Assembly (NCBI GenBank): GCA_949130495.1 | Contig: OX422211.1 | Coordinates: 450,413,219-450,477,218, forward strand | Length of the DNA stretch: 64,000 nt | DNA from: Sambucus nigra | Lineage: Eukaryota > Streptophyta > Magnoliopsida > Dipsacales > Adoxaceae | Direction of reading: 5' to 3' | Shown here: positions 1-10,685 of the stretch, in pieces | Layout of the letters: every line of letters starts with the position of its first letter | Position numbering within the stretch: the stretch's first letter is position 1 | Position numbers and translations under genes: made by a program | Notes under the pieces: model-generated | Told to the model about the DNA's origin: nothing | Seen by the model: only the letters and a program-made list of their open reading frames with translations | Database searches by the model: none

Positions 1-1541
1 AATTGGTAAAATCAGAATAATTATTATTTTTAATTATTTAAATGATTAGAGGATGCATAGTCATCCCTTAACCAAGCATCCCACGGCATGGGGTGTGCTT
101 TCATGATATGGTTTTGTCTCCACTAGGTGAACTGGGCCATGTGTCTGATTTGGAGGTTGTGCCAGGATTGTTTTGTTAGGATGATGAGGTGGATTTTTCT
201 ATTGTGAGTTTGTAAGTATGTTTATTATTTTTAGTCCATGCATTTTTAATATATTAATTGTTTGGAAAGTACAACAAGAGTCCACACCATATCGCGGGGA
301 GTTAAGAAGGGATTCCATATATGGTCCCCGAATTTGTGTAAGGATATTGTGAGTAAATAAGATTGATTATTTTTATGTTTTAATATTATGAGGGGTGTTA
401 TATTACATACACTTGATATATGTCCCCCCGTGATTATATTTCGTCCCCTTGTAGTAGTTATAAGAGCTACCAAGTTTCTCGCTCACTCCCATAGTTTATA
501 TTTGTATTTTAGGTTTATACATGTTGAATTCATTAACAATATCTTGATTATTTGAGATGCATGCAATGTTGTAGAAGTTTCGCACACTTTATTTTTATTA
601 AAAAAAGTAAATATTGTGATAATTTCACTTATTGTAGGAAGAGATTTTTGTATACTTATTTTCTCTTCGATTTATAAAAAAAATATATAGATAACTAATG
701 AGAAAATAATCTTTATATTTTTATGACGAAATATAATATATTATTAATTTACAAATACCTTTTTACGATTTCACAAGTTAAATCATTTATTTTAAGCTTT
801 CGCAAATTAAATAAGTGATTCACTATGGATGTTGAGCTTTGTTAAGATGTATAAATGGCATTTCTTTTAAAAAGAATTAATTTGTCACTCATTTTCATTA
901 TTGTATTTTTAAAATTTCACAAGTATTATGATGGGAATCATAGCTTTTGGTGTTCAAAATTTTCCCGGCCTTGTGATTATTGGTTTGTTATGTGTATGGT
1001 GAATTATATTTGACTTTTTCACAACAAATCAATGAAAGAATAAGTTTAAATGAAATTTGAGGACGAAATTTCTTTTATCCGGAGAGATTTTAACACACCA
1101 TATTTTTAGGATATAGGTTAAAATAATATTAAATTAATTATCATAATTATTTACAAATTTTATTTGTGAATTAGAAACTAAGTTTGTGACATTGAAAAGA
1201 TTTTAGTGAAATTATTTAAATAATATATAACAAGACAAATCATGTACTATATATATTTAAATTGATACATTTTAATTAATTAAATTTATGTGAAATTTAT
1301 TGAGTTTTTATTTGACAAGCTTTTAATTGACTAGTTTGTGACATATTAGAGAGGGTGCATATTTTAATTTATTTTACTGTTTGGGAATCGTAATGCTACA
1401 CCTTATGTTTTGGAAATATTAAAAGTCCTTTTAAAATAGTAGTCGGCGCACACGTATACTGCAAGTGTAATTTATGATCAATTATTATTATTATTATGTG
1501 ATAATTGCATTATTAAATTCACTATAAAAAGTTATGCATAA
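1..1541. repeat. Old LTR-like dispersed repeat, AT-rich
   Basis: No gene is visible. Positions 1 to about 645 are a diverged copy of 37195-37844: both contain a block reading roughly cccttaacca...ggtgaact...ccatgtg, then a GTAGTAGTTATA-GAGCTAC type block, then TGTTGTAGAAGTT. The texture (GGGGTGTTATATTAC, CCCCCGTGATT) resembles the LTR of a Tekay-type Ty3 element, but no matching end is present, so the family is an inference. The remainder to 1541 is AT-rich and unassigned. The block ends where element 1 inserted. Confidence 0.6.
1057..1100 (+). other. Possible polypurine tract and LTR start of an old plus-strand element
   Basis: The string TTTGAGGACGAAATTTC followed by a degenerate purine stretch and TTAACACACC resembles the GAGGACGAAATT...GGGGAGA-TGTAACACC junction between pol and the 3' LTR of Tekay/Del chromoviruses. 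If correct, an LTR fragment runs from about 1089 to 1541. No coding sequence upstream supports it. Confidence 0.35.
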
Positions 1542-2490
1542 TGATCGAGTGGAAAAACCGAGCGTCCGTGTAATACGCTAGTCGTTGTTATCGGCTTCCA
1601 ACCTCAATACAAAAAAACCTAAACTTGTAACTACACTCTTAAGGAGTATAGTGGCAAGTCTGGGTATCGAATCCACAGGGAATGTTTGATAGAATTTAAC
1701 TGATTTATTACTTCTAAAATAAAAGTGAAAAAGATGATGATGGTTGAAGAGGGAAAAAATAAAAAAGTTAACTATGCATGCATGAGCAAACTAATTAAGA
1801 TGAATGAGAAAGTACGTTGGAATACAATCCCCTAACCTTAGTAATTTACCGTGTAGAATACTAGAATTGTAAATTATAAATTTGAATGAATCCGGTCTTT
1901 ATAGATCCTAAGCATTACGTATATGAGGTTCAAGCCCGCACCATACGAAATCAAAGGTAAATATAAAGCGGTGCTAAATAATTATACGCACATCGTATTC
2001 TTAAACATCCCAAGTACCTAGGGCAAGAGAGATTAAAAGATATACAATGGTTGTAAAATTTGTCTTGCACGACTCTTTCAAATTTTTAATTTAAATTCTA
2101 TTTTCTACATAAGTAATTTGCATTGGGATGGGTTCATGCATCCTAACCCTTAAAAACTTAGCTAGACATGATTTTTCTAGAAAACAAATTCATACCAATA
2201 CATGGGATTATGGATCTAGAAAACATTGGTAACAAATTGAAAAACAATCGAGAATTGAATTGAAAAGAAAGAATAACTAAGAGAATGGAAATTTTATACT
2301 TGTATTCAGCAACAGGAAAAGCAAATGAACTTGAATCCAGAGAACTTCTTCTTAATCAACCGTACAAACTAGGGTTTATGAAAACTTCTACCAAAGAAAA
2401 CTAAAAAGACTCTCTAAAATATGACTCTCTCTCTAAAATTCTATTCTACTCTATAGAATTCGACTCCCTTTGAAATGAGGTAGGGCTTGG

Positions 2491-2500
2491 TCTTTTATAG
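2491..2500 (-). promoter_or_regulatory. TATA box of element 1 LTR (left)
   Basis: CTATAAAAGA on the minus strand, conserved in the right LTR at 19500-19509. It lies about 590 bp into the LTR from its minus-strand start, a reasonable U3/R boundary. A cluster of CCGGACCGG/GGATCGG dyads lies about 100-190 bp upstream of it. Confidence 0.6.
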
Positions 2501-2584
2501 CACCAAGTAGCACGAATTTGACAGCTAGAATCGCTTGTTGCGTAAGTTTTCACCAGCTAATCACCTCAAAATCTGCATAATTAA

Positions 2585-2695
2585 TGCCAGCAATTCGCGC
2601 CACCGGACCGGTCCGGACCCGGATCGGTTTGTTACTGCATCGGTTCTTTTTTTTCCTGACCGGAACGGTCCTGTTCCATCCGGATCGGTTTGGTT
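2585..2695. repeat. CCGGTCCGG-type dyad cluster in element 1 U3
   Basis: The segment contains CCGGACCGGTCCGG, CCGGATCGGTTT, GACCGGAACGGTCC and CCGGATCGG in about 110 bp. Several are self-complementary. The same cluster in the right LTR (19608-19690) has lost about 16 bp. It lies just upstream of the TATA box on the transcribed strand, so it may be a U3 regulatory array; that role is inference. Confidence 0.6.
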
Positions 2696-3083
2696 TCTGG
2701 TCCATTTCTCTTCATTATCGCGCAACTTCAAAACATCGTAACTTCTTCACCGTAGCTCGGATTGAGGTGATGTTTTTTCCAGTGTTCTTGTAATTTAGAG
2801 CTCTTCAACTTTCTAGTTGGACCCACTTCCGTAATAAGGCTAAAAAATTACAAAAATGCCCTTCAACTCTCCATTTCTTGGTTTCTTTCATTGTTTTGAG
2901 TTCTCTTTCGCACCAATTTGCATGAAATACCTGTAAAACACATGAGAAATACACAAAACACAAAATACTTGCCAAAAGAGGTTAGTAGCATAAATATGAG
3001 ACAAATCCAAGCTATTTACACTGCACAGGATCATAAAAATACCGAAATTAAGGGGATAAATGTGAAGAATATGTGCCTAATCA

Positions 3084-3093
3084 CACCCCCTAA
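3084..3093 (-). other. Element 1 polypurine tract
   Basis: On the minus strand AGTTAGGGGGTG directly abuts the LTR start TGATTAGG. Element 5 has the near-identical AGTTAGGGGGTGTGA before its 3' LTR. This would be the plus-strand DNA primer during reverse transcription. Confidence 0.85.
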
Positions 3094-4868
3094 CTTAGAA
3101 CTTTGCGCGTCCCGAGCAATGTAAAAGAAATTAGTTTAAAGTTTAACTCTTGAAAATTCTTTTATTGGGATAGATTACCTTTTTCGCTGGCAAGCAATTG
3201 CATTTAACGTATGCAACAAGCCTTTAAACCCCTAAGTTACCCTAGTAGGACAAGTTTTGTCTCGTGAGGGTTTGCAGTGAATACACCCACAAAATTCTTT
3301 ATTGACTCAAATAAATATCAAAATACTTAAAAATTGTACAATTTAAAATTTTTGAAAAATACTCACCATAACTTCATATCCAAATGCCTCAAACCATAGT
3401 GTGTGTGTGCAAAGCCAGAAATTAAACCTCAAATTTCCACCGATTGAGCATTACGTTACTTTTCGAAAATTCGTTTTGATTCAAATTCTTACGGATGCAC
3501 TCACAAACGAATCACTCGGATTGTGGTTGTTTTCTCTCGGTATGCATGATATAAAGAGTAAATATAATGGACACAAATTCATGCATACAAAATTAAAAAG
3601 AAGGAAATATATGGTGAAAAGATCTCATCATCGGAATACAGTTATTAAGAAATGGAAAACATCATCTCTATTTCACACCATTTAATCTCTCATTTTATCT
3701 TTTCATGTCTTAGCTCTCCACGCGGTAACCAATTTCTCCATTCGGACTCAGTTAGGACTTTTCGGGTCAAAAAGTGTAAAGGGTAAAAATGGGAATGGAC
3801 GGAATGTTCGGAATTGAAAAATGTCCTGATGACGTCCATTTGTGCTTTTTCGGGCATTTGCTCATTTTTCTCTTTTCTTTTTTCTATTTTCATTTTTTTC
3901 ATTTTTTTTCCACTATTTTTTTTAGCATTTTTTTTCTGTTTTTCTCTTGCCCTTTTTTATTGCACAATTTGGACTTACTTGATGAATTTTCTTAATTTTC
4001 ACAATTTCGGGTTATTTTGGTTTTTTTCGGGTTATCAAACGAAAGGGAAATATTGTATTAGGCTCAAAGTGGGTTGCAAAGGGATAATTTTTTCACATCT
4101 TTTTATGGCCAATATGTTTGGGTAACAAACGAGGGCCTACTTCATTGTCCAAATTACTAATCACATTACCATATGCATCTCGAGATTAGTTAAGTTTAGA
4201 GCTATATTTAGCACAAATTTCGAGATAACATTTCACATATTTCCCATAACCGATCAAAATAAAGGATTGAGATCATCAATGACTTATTAAAACGCTGAAA
4301 AGTACTTTGAGTTAATCATAAACTCGGATTGATTTAAAAACTCATAAAAAATTGAAAGGCTCACATCTCACCCGGGTTTGATCAATCTCCACACTTATTC
4401 GTAAAGTCGTCAATTTTCTTTCAATTTCCATCTTCGGTCAATTTTGGCTTAGTGCATTTTGATTGTTAACAATTTGAGACTTTAAATAGAATAAAGGTGA
4501 CATTTTTGAAAACTTTCAATTCCAATTTTTATTTATTTTGAACAAAAATATTTTTGGTTTTTTCAACATTTTTTCTTTTTTTTTCGGAAATTTTTGAATT
4601 TTTCTATTTTTTTTTTTTGCATTTTAAAAATTTGTGAAGTTTTAGAAAGACGCACTTATCACCCCCCCCCCTAGCTTAGACTTTTGCATTGTCCTCAATC
4701 AAAAGGATTAAAATCTAAAGAGGAAAAAAAATAAGTGCGACAAATAAAACAAGCAAATTATTAAAATGCAAAAAGACATTATATGATACTTATACAAGAC
4801 TCAAAAATACAACAAAAATCACCCCATACGCGTCGGGGGTGCGACGACCTCTCATCTCTCTCCACAAA
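3094..4868 (-). other. Element 1 3' noncoding region, conserved with element 5
   Basis: No credible ORF; the open frames here are short and low in complexity. Read on the minus strand the region aligns in order with 44350-46110 of element 5: the block at 3184-3300 (TTTGTGGGTG...CCCTCACGAGA...TAAATGCAAT), a segment around 3541-3570 (TTTACTCTTTAT), an A-rich purine run at about 3850-3960, and a CCTTTCGTTTGATAACCC-like block near 4030. A 1.2-1.7-kb region kept in two elements with unrelated coding parts suggests a cis role such as packaging or dimerisation, which is inference. Confidence 0.7.
4661..4671 (-). other. Internal polypurine tract of element 1
   Basis: A run of G on the minus strand preceded by TTGAGGACAATGCAAAAGTC. 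Element 5 has the matching ATTGAGGACAATGTCAAGTT followed by AGGGGGTGTGGGA at 44350-44389. Both elements therefore have two PPT-like tracts, one after the coding region and one at the LTR. Confidence 0.65.
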
Positions 4869-6127
4869 TCACCCGACCCCTTTCACTGGGTACGATGCGC
4901 TCCTCGTCTCTCCCGTCTTACCATCATACGTGAATAGCCAAAACAAATTGGGCCCTTGCCCATAGATAAAGGAAAGATCGGGAGATGCATTATGATAAAC
5001 CGAAAAAGGATCCTCTTGTTGCGTAGCACGTGAGTTGGTCTCTAAGTCGGACGAGATTTGAGTCGTATCTTCAAGTACCTCCGAAGACTCAAATGGTATT
5101 CGTGGAGGTTTGGGAAGGAGAAACTCATCAATTCTATTTTCCCACTCGCTTTCGTCTAAATGACGAAATGAGGCCCAGAAAGATTGCACTTCAACATTTA
5201 GGCTTGCATCCACCTGTCTGAACTCGTGCTCAAACTCTGCTAGGCTCAACTCCTCTAGCTCTCTCTCTTGCTTAGTGTCCTCATCCTGCCTTTCGTGCTC
5301 ACTCACCGAATGATAGGGTGGTGTGGGTGGGTGGTAATCGAGGAGAAATGTATCGATAGTGTCCTGCCATTCTCTTTCCTCTAAGTATTTCGACGACCCT
5401 CTCCTGACACACTCTAAATATCCTCTTTCACTCTTGTTCATGGGCTCACTCATGCTCTCTAATGCATTAACTAAACATACCTCCCCTACATTGCTCTCGA
5501 TGTTGAAACCACTCCTCTCACTGTGCGCAACACAACCTTCCCCTAATGTCTCTTCCTTGTAAGTTCTTTCTTGCTTGTGTTCTTCCCCCAAAAGATCCAA
5601 CCCTCGTGGTTCCCCTTCATCACCCTCTCTCTTGTAATTATTAAAGATATTTGTTTCGAGGGTCATGTTCCCGAAATTTAATTGCATACGCCCACTTCGG
5701 GTATTGATAAGAGCATTAGCTGTAGCTAAAAATGGGCGGCCAAGGATAATGGGAACATTATTACTTGGGAGAACGGAGGGTTCTTCGTCCCAAATGACAA
5801 AATCCATCGGGAAGTAGAAGTGTCTATTTGGACAATCACATCCTCAACAATTCCCCGAGGAAGTTTCACAGAACGATCCGCGAGCTGGAGAGTCATATTT
5901 GTGGGCTTAAGGGACCCCAGTTCTAGTTGCCTATAGATGGAATAGGGCATAATGTTAACACTAGCCCCTAGATCTATTAGAACTCTCTCGATTCGGTTCT
6001 TCCCCATGATACATGAAATAGTGGGTGCACCCGGATCTTTATATTTTAATGGAAAGTCACTCGACAAGACTGCGCTGACATTTTGGGCCAAAGAGACATT
6101 CTGGTTTACCTTTAGCTTGCGTTTCAC
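4869..6127 (-). pseudogene. Protease plus acidic C-terminal ORF of element 1, frameshifted
   Basis: The 6127-5726 frame has the retroviral-type aspartic protease active-site region (LIDLGASVNIMP, a D-L/T-G variant usual in Athila), then LQLADRSVKLPRGI. The sequence continues in another frame from about 5807 with VPIILGRPFLATANALI, the conserved C-terminal half of the protease. A 1-nt loss near 5815-5822 explains the switch. After the protease a Glu- and Ser-rich acidic tail runs to the stop at 4869; I do not recognise it. Where RT would normally follow there is only this tail and noncoding DNA. The protease would cleave Gag in the particle if frame were kept. Confidence 0.85.
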
Positions 6128-7703
6128 CGTGAGTAAGTCCTTAATAAACTTAGCATACGCGGGAATTCTCTGTATAGTCTCGAGAAAAGGTAAATTAATG
6201 TTTACTTGCTTAAGGACTTCCAGAACTTCATCACGGGAGGTCGTTTTGGAGTGAGAGACCAGCCGTTGAGGGTATGGGGCAGCGGTGGGGGTGATGGCCT
6301 TGGGTCCACTAGTGTTTCCCGCATCCTCACTCTCAATTAAAGGGGCATCTTCGGCCTCTCTTGTGCCGGGCGAAACCTCTTTATTTTTAGATGCATTTCA
6401 CGGGGGAGGTGACAAATCAACTACTTTCCCACTACGTAGAGTGGTAATAGCGCTACATTGCTCTCGATGGTTGTGGGATGTAGTGCCAACACTGGTTTGT
6501 CTTTGGGGAGGTCGTAGGCTTTGAGCAGGAAATTTGCCCTTCTCTTGGACATTCGATGCAGTTTGCAACCTTGAGATGCTAGTATGTATTTCATTGAACA
6601 TTCGATCATACTTAGCACTGTTCTCCTTTTGAGATTGGATGAGGTGATTTAAGTTGTCCTCAAGAGATCGCCTCGGTGGAATAACATATGAACCAGGAGA
6701 TGGTGATTGCATGCGAGGCATCATATGTGTTAAACTAAGATGATTCCTCCAAGATGAATTGTACGCATTTCCCTAGGGTGTACTAAAATGTCCGCTAACC
6801 CCTCCTATAGCTTCCACTTGCTCAGTGTATATTGCCTTGTAAGCGGGTATTGCTGGACATCCTTTGGTAGAATGACCCGCCGCACAAATGGCACACACCT
6901 CTTCTTTTTCAGATGAGATATGTCTAGTAGCTTCTCTAAATCGAATCTCAAGGATGTCTCTTATCCTCTTTTCAAACTGATCAAGTCGACGGTCTAACAA
7001 AGTGTCCTTGTCTAATTGATAAATACCGGAAGCAGCAGGAGTGTTGGACACTTGTGGATGTCTGTTTTGGCTGTTGGAGTCAGAAACATCCCATGATTGC
7101 GTAGTCTCAGTTACGTATTTCAAATGAGCCTCAGCATCGCTCGAGTCTAATTACAAAAATGGTCTTTCGCACATTGTCTGCACGAGTTGTTTAGACGCCA
7201 AAGTAAGCCCTTGATGAAAGAATGAAATGAGATGATGTTTCTCAAACCCATGATGTGGCCAAGTACTAACTAACTCCTGAAAACGTTCCCAACACTTATC
7301 AAAGGCTTCATTGTAATTTTGGCAAAAAGCTTGGATTTGAGCCTTGACAGAATTAGTTGTGTTGCGGAAAGAACTTTGAGAGAAACTTAGTCTGCATATC
7401 TCTCCAAGACAGAACAGAATTCGGGGGTAGAGACCATAGCCAGGTCTTAGTTTTATCCTTTAAAGAAAAAGGGAAAAGCTTTAATCGGATAACATCTTGT
7501 GGGCAGGCTTGATCACCAAACATCTCACATGTATCTTCGAATTCTCGAATATGGAGATATGGTTTTTCAGAATCCATACCATAAAATGTAGGAAGAATTT
7601 GAATCATCCCATTACGAAAGTGGAACTGACCGGCATTATACGGGAGTAAAATGAAACCAGGGGTAACAGTTCTTTCTGGAAATAAAAGATATTTCATGGG
7701 AAG
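6128..7703 (-). pseudogene. Gag of element 1, C-terminal and central part
   Basis: From 7703 downward: the retrotransposon gag core (FYGMDSEKPYLHIREFEDTC, then KLFPFSLKDKTKTWLWSLPP, W-DM-KFL-KFFP) as in Athila and other Ty3 gags; a frameshift near 7365; continuation through WERFQELVSTWPHHGFEKH; an in-frame stop near 7147; then a zinc-knuckle-like CAICAAGHSTKGCP near 6860, and the ITTLRSGKVVD motif near 6430 that precedes protease in Athila. A further stop lies near 6396 before the frame joins the protease. Gag would form the particle and bind RNA. The gene's first about 20 codons are at 18233-18291, on the far side of element 2. Confidence 0.87.
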
Positions 7704-8123
7704 TGTGGAGGCAGTTATTATGCAACACAAATAAATATGAAAGAGGTGACAACCAAGAAAAAACAAATAAAAGGCCAATCACACAACAACGGGAGTACGT
7801 GGTTCAGCAAAGAAGTGCCTACGTCCACGGTGGTTCAGTCAGTGTTATTTCTCTATATTCTGAAAAGTAAGTACAGAGAATACAACTTGTCCTTTGCCCC
7901 GGACTTGGGGTTTAATTTATACATGTATGTGTTGGAGTAGTGGGGGTGATAGGTTCCTCTTTATTAGCCATCTCCCTTTCATGGGATCGTGTTCCCCCAC
8001 AACTTCTCTTCATGGCATCGTGGAGTAAATGGATGAGTACCAGAGGTGATGGGCCTGGGTTTTGGGCCGCTGAGGAGGGGCTACTCGTCCAGACCTTATG
8101 GTGATAGAATCCGGGTACCCACA
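7704..8123 (-). repeat. Element 2, 3' LTR (left copy)
   Basis: 420 bp. It differs from 17813-18232 at six sites, all substitutions, four of them transitions. Minus-strand TATAAATT at 7914-7921 is a candidate promoter core. The open frames reported across this LTR appear in both copies and are not genes. Confidence 0.96.
7914..7921 (-). promoter_or_regulatory. Candidate TATA box, element 2 LTR
   Basis: TATAAATT on the minus strand, about 200 bp inside the LTR. It is identical in the right LTR at 18023-18030, the copy that would drive the genomic RNA. Confidence 0.5.
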
Positions 8124-8137
8124 ATTGCCCCTAAATT
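8124..8137 (-). other. Element 2 polypurine tract
   Basis: On the minus strand AATTTAGGGGCAAT directly precedes the LTR start TGTGGGTACC. Short for a PPT but correctly placed. Confidence 0.7.
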
Positions 8138-8464
8138 TGTTGGGCCGTTCTACTGGGTCCGATGAATTTAAATGATCAGCAATGATGGTTGATTTCTTTG
8201 AAGACTTTGAAGTTGCTTTGGCGGCACCCGCTTCGCTATCCGTGCGTTATGATTAGTTTTGAAGGCTTGTTGGAATAAGACACATTTTCTCTTCGTCGTT
8301 CCAGCTTTTCCAGCAATCTTCTATCTTCTGAGAACTCTTGAGTTTTGTACCTTCTGTTTTCGGTCTCCACTCTCGTCGCTTCTTCAACTTTTGATCTGAT
8401 CTTCTGTCCTGTAAGTCTTTCGTGCCCTTTTTCTTGAGTTTATAGTTTTTCTTGTATTTTTCGA
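8138..8464 (+). promoter_or_regulatory. Leader and presumed promoter region of the antisense ORF
   Basis: No ORF on either strand. The plus strand becomes pyrimidine-rich from about 8285 (TTTTCTCTTCGTCGTTCC), typical of a plant 5' UTR, and has a donor-like CCTGTAAGTC at 8409. I see no convincing TATA box here, unlike the equivalent regions of elements 4 and 7. Confidence 0.4.
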
Positions 8465-10576
8465 TTGGCGAAGATTGGAGATAGGTCGGTAACTGAGTTT
8501 AGAAAATTCTACGGTAATCCTGAGTGGGTAGAGATTGAGTGTTGTGCCTCGCCGCCTAGGAACGTTAGGGACATAGAGGATGCACATTGGATTCACGTCC
8601 TGTTGCTCTCCCAGGGGGGTCTTACCTTTCCCCCTAATGGTTTGTTTCTGCACTTTTTTAGTTATTTTGGTATTGTGCCTGCACAATGTTCGCCCAATGT
8701 ATGGAAAATAGTGAACGGTGTGCACAGGATAAATCAATTGTACGGCACAAGGTTAGGGCTTGCCGAGGTCTGCTTTTGTTATTCTTTTTCTCGTACGAGT
8801 TCAGGTGTTCTGTACCTTAAGGCTAGGAGCCCTGATAGGGTATTGGTAGTAAATTTACCTGATTCCCATAAAGACTACTGGCAAGAAGGGTTTCTCGTTA
8901 GGAACTGGCAATACTCCCCTCAATTTGAAGGGTCGAGGTCTGAGAGGTTCACTATTCCCTTTTATGGGGAAGAATATATAGGTAGATGTTGTATTATTGT
9001 TTCAACCTTTGCGGACTTTGTGATTTCTCTAACTTCTCCTTGCTTTCTCTTTTTCAGCGAAGATAAAGAACTTGGAGCCAGCTCTCAGCGAGGTTCGTAT
9101 CTCGGAACTGGTGAAAGCTTGGAACATCAGGGAACCTTTGGGTAACGGCGAGCATCCTAGGTCTGCTGCTTTTCTTCTTGAATACAAGAATACAGGCTCC
9201 AGCTTCATAGCCCGACCTGTGGAAAGTGTTCCGGACTTTGACTCTTCCGAAGAGATTTCAGCTGAGCCCATCCAATTGGACGAGGAGGAGAGCAGCTCGG
9301 AGAGCGAGCCTGCAGGTGTTGTGAATAACTTGGGTGGAGGCAGTGCTGATAGTAGCAGTTCATCGAGTACTACCAGCAGTCCAGGTGAAGAAATGCCTCC
9401 CAGGAAGAATCTAATCCGGGATGATGATGATGTGCTTTTTGCACAGAGGTCCAAAAAATCGAAGACTGTCTCCGGGGCCATAGCTACTGGTTCTCGGCCT
9501 TCCTCTCAAGAGCAAGAGAAGAAGAAGAGAGAGGGGGAGCAGGCGAGGGAGAGGGAGAAGAAAAAGGAGGAGGAGAGGAAGAAGGTGGAAGAGAGAAAGA
9601 GGAGGGAGAAAGAGAAGGAGGAGGAGAGGAGGAAGATGGAACTGAGGACCAAGACCGGTCAAGCCTTGGTCCCAGTATCCGCTTTGCCTGAGGGGGCTTC
9701 GGTGGCCACCTCTCCTCAACTCGCCCCTACGCTGCTTGAGAGGGCAGTCCTCCCTGCAGATCGCGAGAGGGCGTCAGGGTCTGATCAATTAGCCTTGCAA
9801 GCTAGCCAAAGGCTTGCCTTGGTAAGGTTTCTTTTCAACTTCCCAACTTCTTCTAATCTGTTTTGATGGTTTCTTCTTTATGATCTTTCCCTTGTTTTCT
9901 GCAGTTTGTGACTGACTTCGCTGTGCTCTATCGCTCCCGCGACGAGCTGTTGAGAAGGAACAGCGAGCTGGAGCAGCAGAATTCTACTCTGGTGGCCAGG
10001 GGTTCTCAGCTGGAGGCCGATCTGAAGGCTGCTGATGCGGCTCGAGCTTCTTCTGCCTTGGCCCTTGCTAATTCTGCTCGCGAGAGAGATAATGCTGTCA
10101 GGGAGCTCGGCGAGCTGAGGAAGTCGTATGAACAGGTCTGCGCTAGCAAGCTGGACCTTGTGGAGAAGAATAGGGTTCTTGTCGAGCAGCTGGAAGCGGA
10201 GAAAGCCCAGACAACCACTGTTAAAGAAGATTCATACAATTCTGGCTGGGCTGCTGCGTATGAAGACGCCGAGGTTCAGATGGGCTATATCAGCCGTCTG
10301 AACTTCAAGAAGGGGTGGAACAAGGCCCTTGTGGCTGCTGGGGTGGATGTTGCATCCCCACTTTTTGACGAACATGATCCAGGGCCCAAGCCAGTTGTGG
10401 ATGAGGAGCCAGCCCCAATTGCTGAAGGGGTCAATCCTGCTTCTCAGGCGACTCTTGCTGATGCTTCCGTGGTCGAGGGGGTAGTGCAACCTCTGCAGAG
10501 GGTGACGCCCCTGCTGATGCTGATAAGGACAAGGGTCCGTCCATCGAGGTTACTAAGTGATAGGGTTTCTTTGTAA
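8465..10576 (+). CDS. Antisense extra ORF 1 of element 2 (putative plant transposon domain plus coiled coil)
   Basis: Three exons fit: about 8465-8981, 9058-9821 and 9905-10576. Removing the 76-bp intron 8982-9057 (GT...TTTTTCAG) and the 83-bp intron 9822-9904 (GTAAGG...TTTCTGCAG, phase 0) keeps one open frame. The N-terminal part (GGLTFPPNGLFLHFFSYFGIVPAQCSPNVW) matches the pattern of the domain Pfam calls putative gypsy-type transposon (PF04195). Then come Ser- and acid-rich linkers, a basic patch (RSKKSK), a long Glu/Lys/Arg helix at about 9500-9645, and a coiled coil in exon 3. The last 25-30 codons read naturally, ending at TGA 10558, only in another frame, so a 1-nt indel near 10490 is likely. 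The true start was not found: the first in-frame codons lack an ATG. Transcription runs toward pol. Function is unknown. Confidence 0.75.
9500..9650 (+). repeat. Polypurine Glu/Lys/Arg-coding tract
   Basis: About 130 of 150 bases are purine on the plus strand. The tract encodes alternating acidic and basic residues (KKEEERKKVEERKRREKEKE), the pattern of a stable single alpha-helix. It lies in exon 2 of the antisense ORF. Confidence 0.8.
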
Positions 10577-10616
10577 TTTTTTCCTTTTTTGTTCTGATGT
10601 AACCTCGCTCATTATC

Positions 10617-10622
10617 AATAAA
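10617..10622 (+). terminator. AATAAA polyadenylation signal after antisense ORF 1
   Basis: AATAAA lies about 60 bp past the natural stop of the ORF and after a T-rich and TGTAA-containing stretch, an arrangement expected of a plant 3' end. It lies between ORF 1 and the acceptor-like TTGTAG at 10680-10685 that precedes ORF 2. Confidence 0.6.
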
Positions 10623-10685
10623 AAGGCTTCGTTTTTGTTTATGTTGATTTCTTTTTGTTCTCTCCCTTTCTTTTTTTACTTGTAG

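Larger units (their letters stand above)
1542..3083 (-). repeat. Element 1, 3' LTR (left copy)
   Basis: 1542-bp LTR, TG...CA bounded, matched over its whole length by 18547-20076. Relative to the right copy it has an extra segment of about 16 bp near 2622 inside a CCGG-rich palindromic cluster. The U5 part (about 1640-1700) carries, on the minus strand, CCCTGTGGATTCGATACCC followed by CTATACTC and GAGTGTAG, a block also found in element 5 and that I associate with Athila LTRs. Confidence 0.93.

Noticed and set aside
3690..4125. Phe-rich and Lys/Glu-rich ORFs on opposite strands
   Set aside because: Low-complexity T/A tract in the noncoding region of element 1.
7737..7940. Plus-strand 67-residue ORF, repeated nearly identically at 17846-18049
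   Set aside because: Identical because it lies in both LTRs of element 2; no start context or conservation beyond the LTR.
8384..10489. Minus-strand ORFs up to 150 codons
   Set aside because: Shadows opposite the antisense ORF, whose exons have domain and coiled-coil support.
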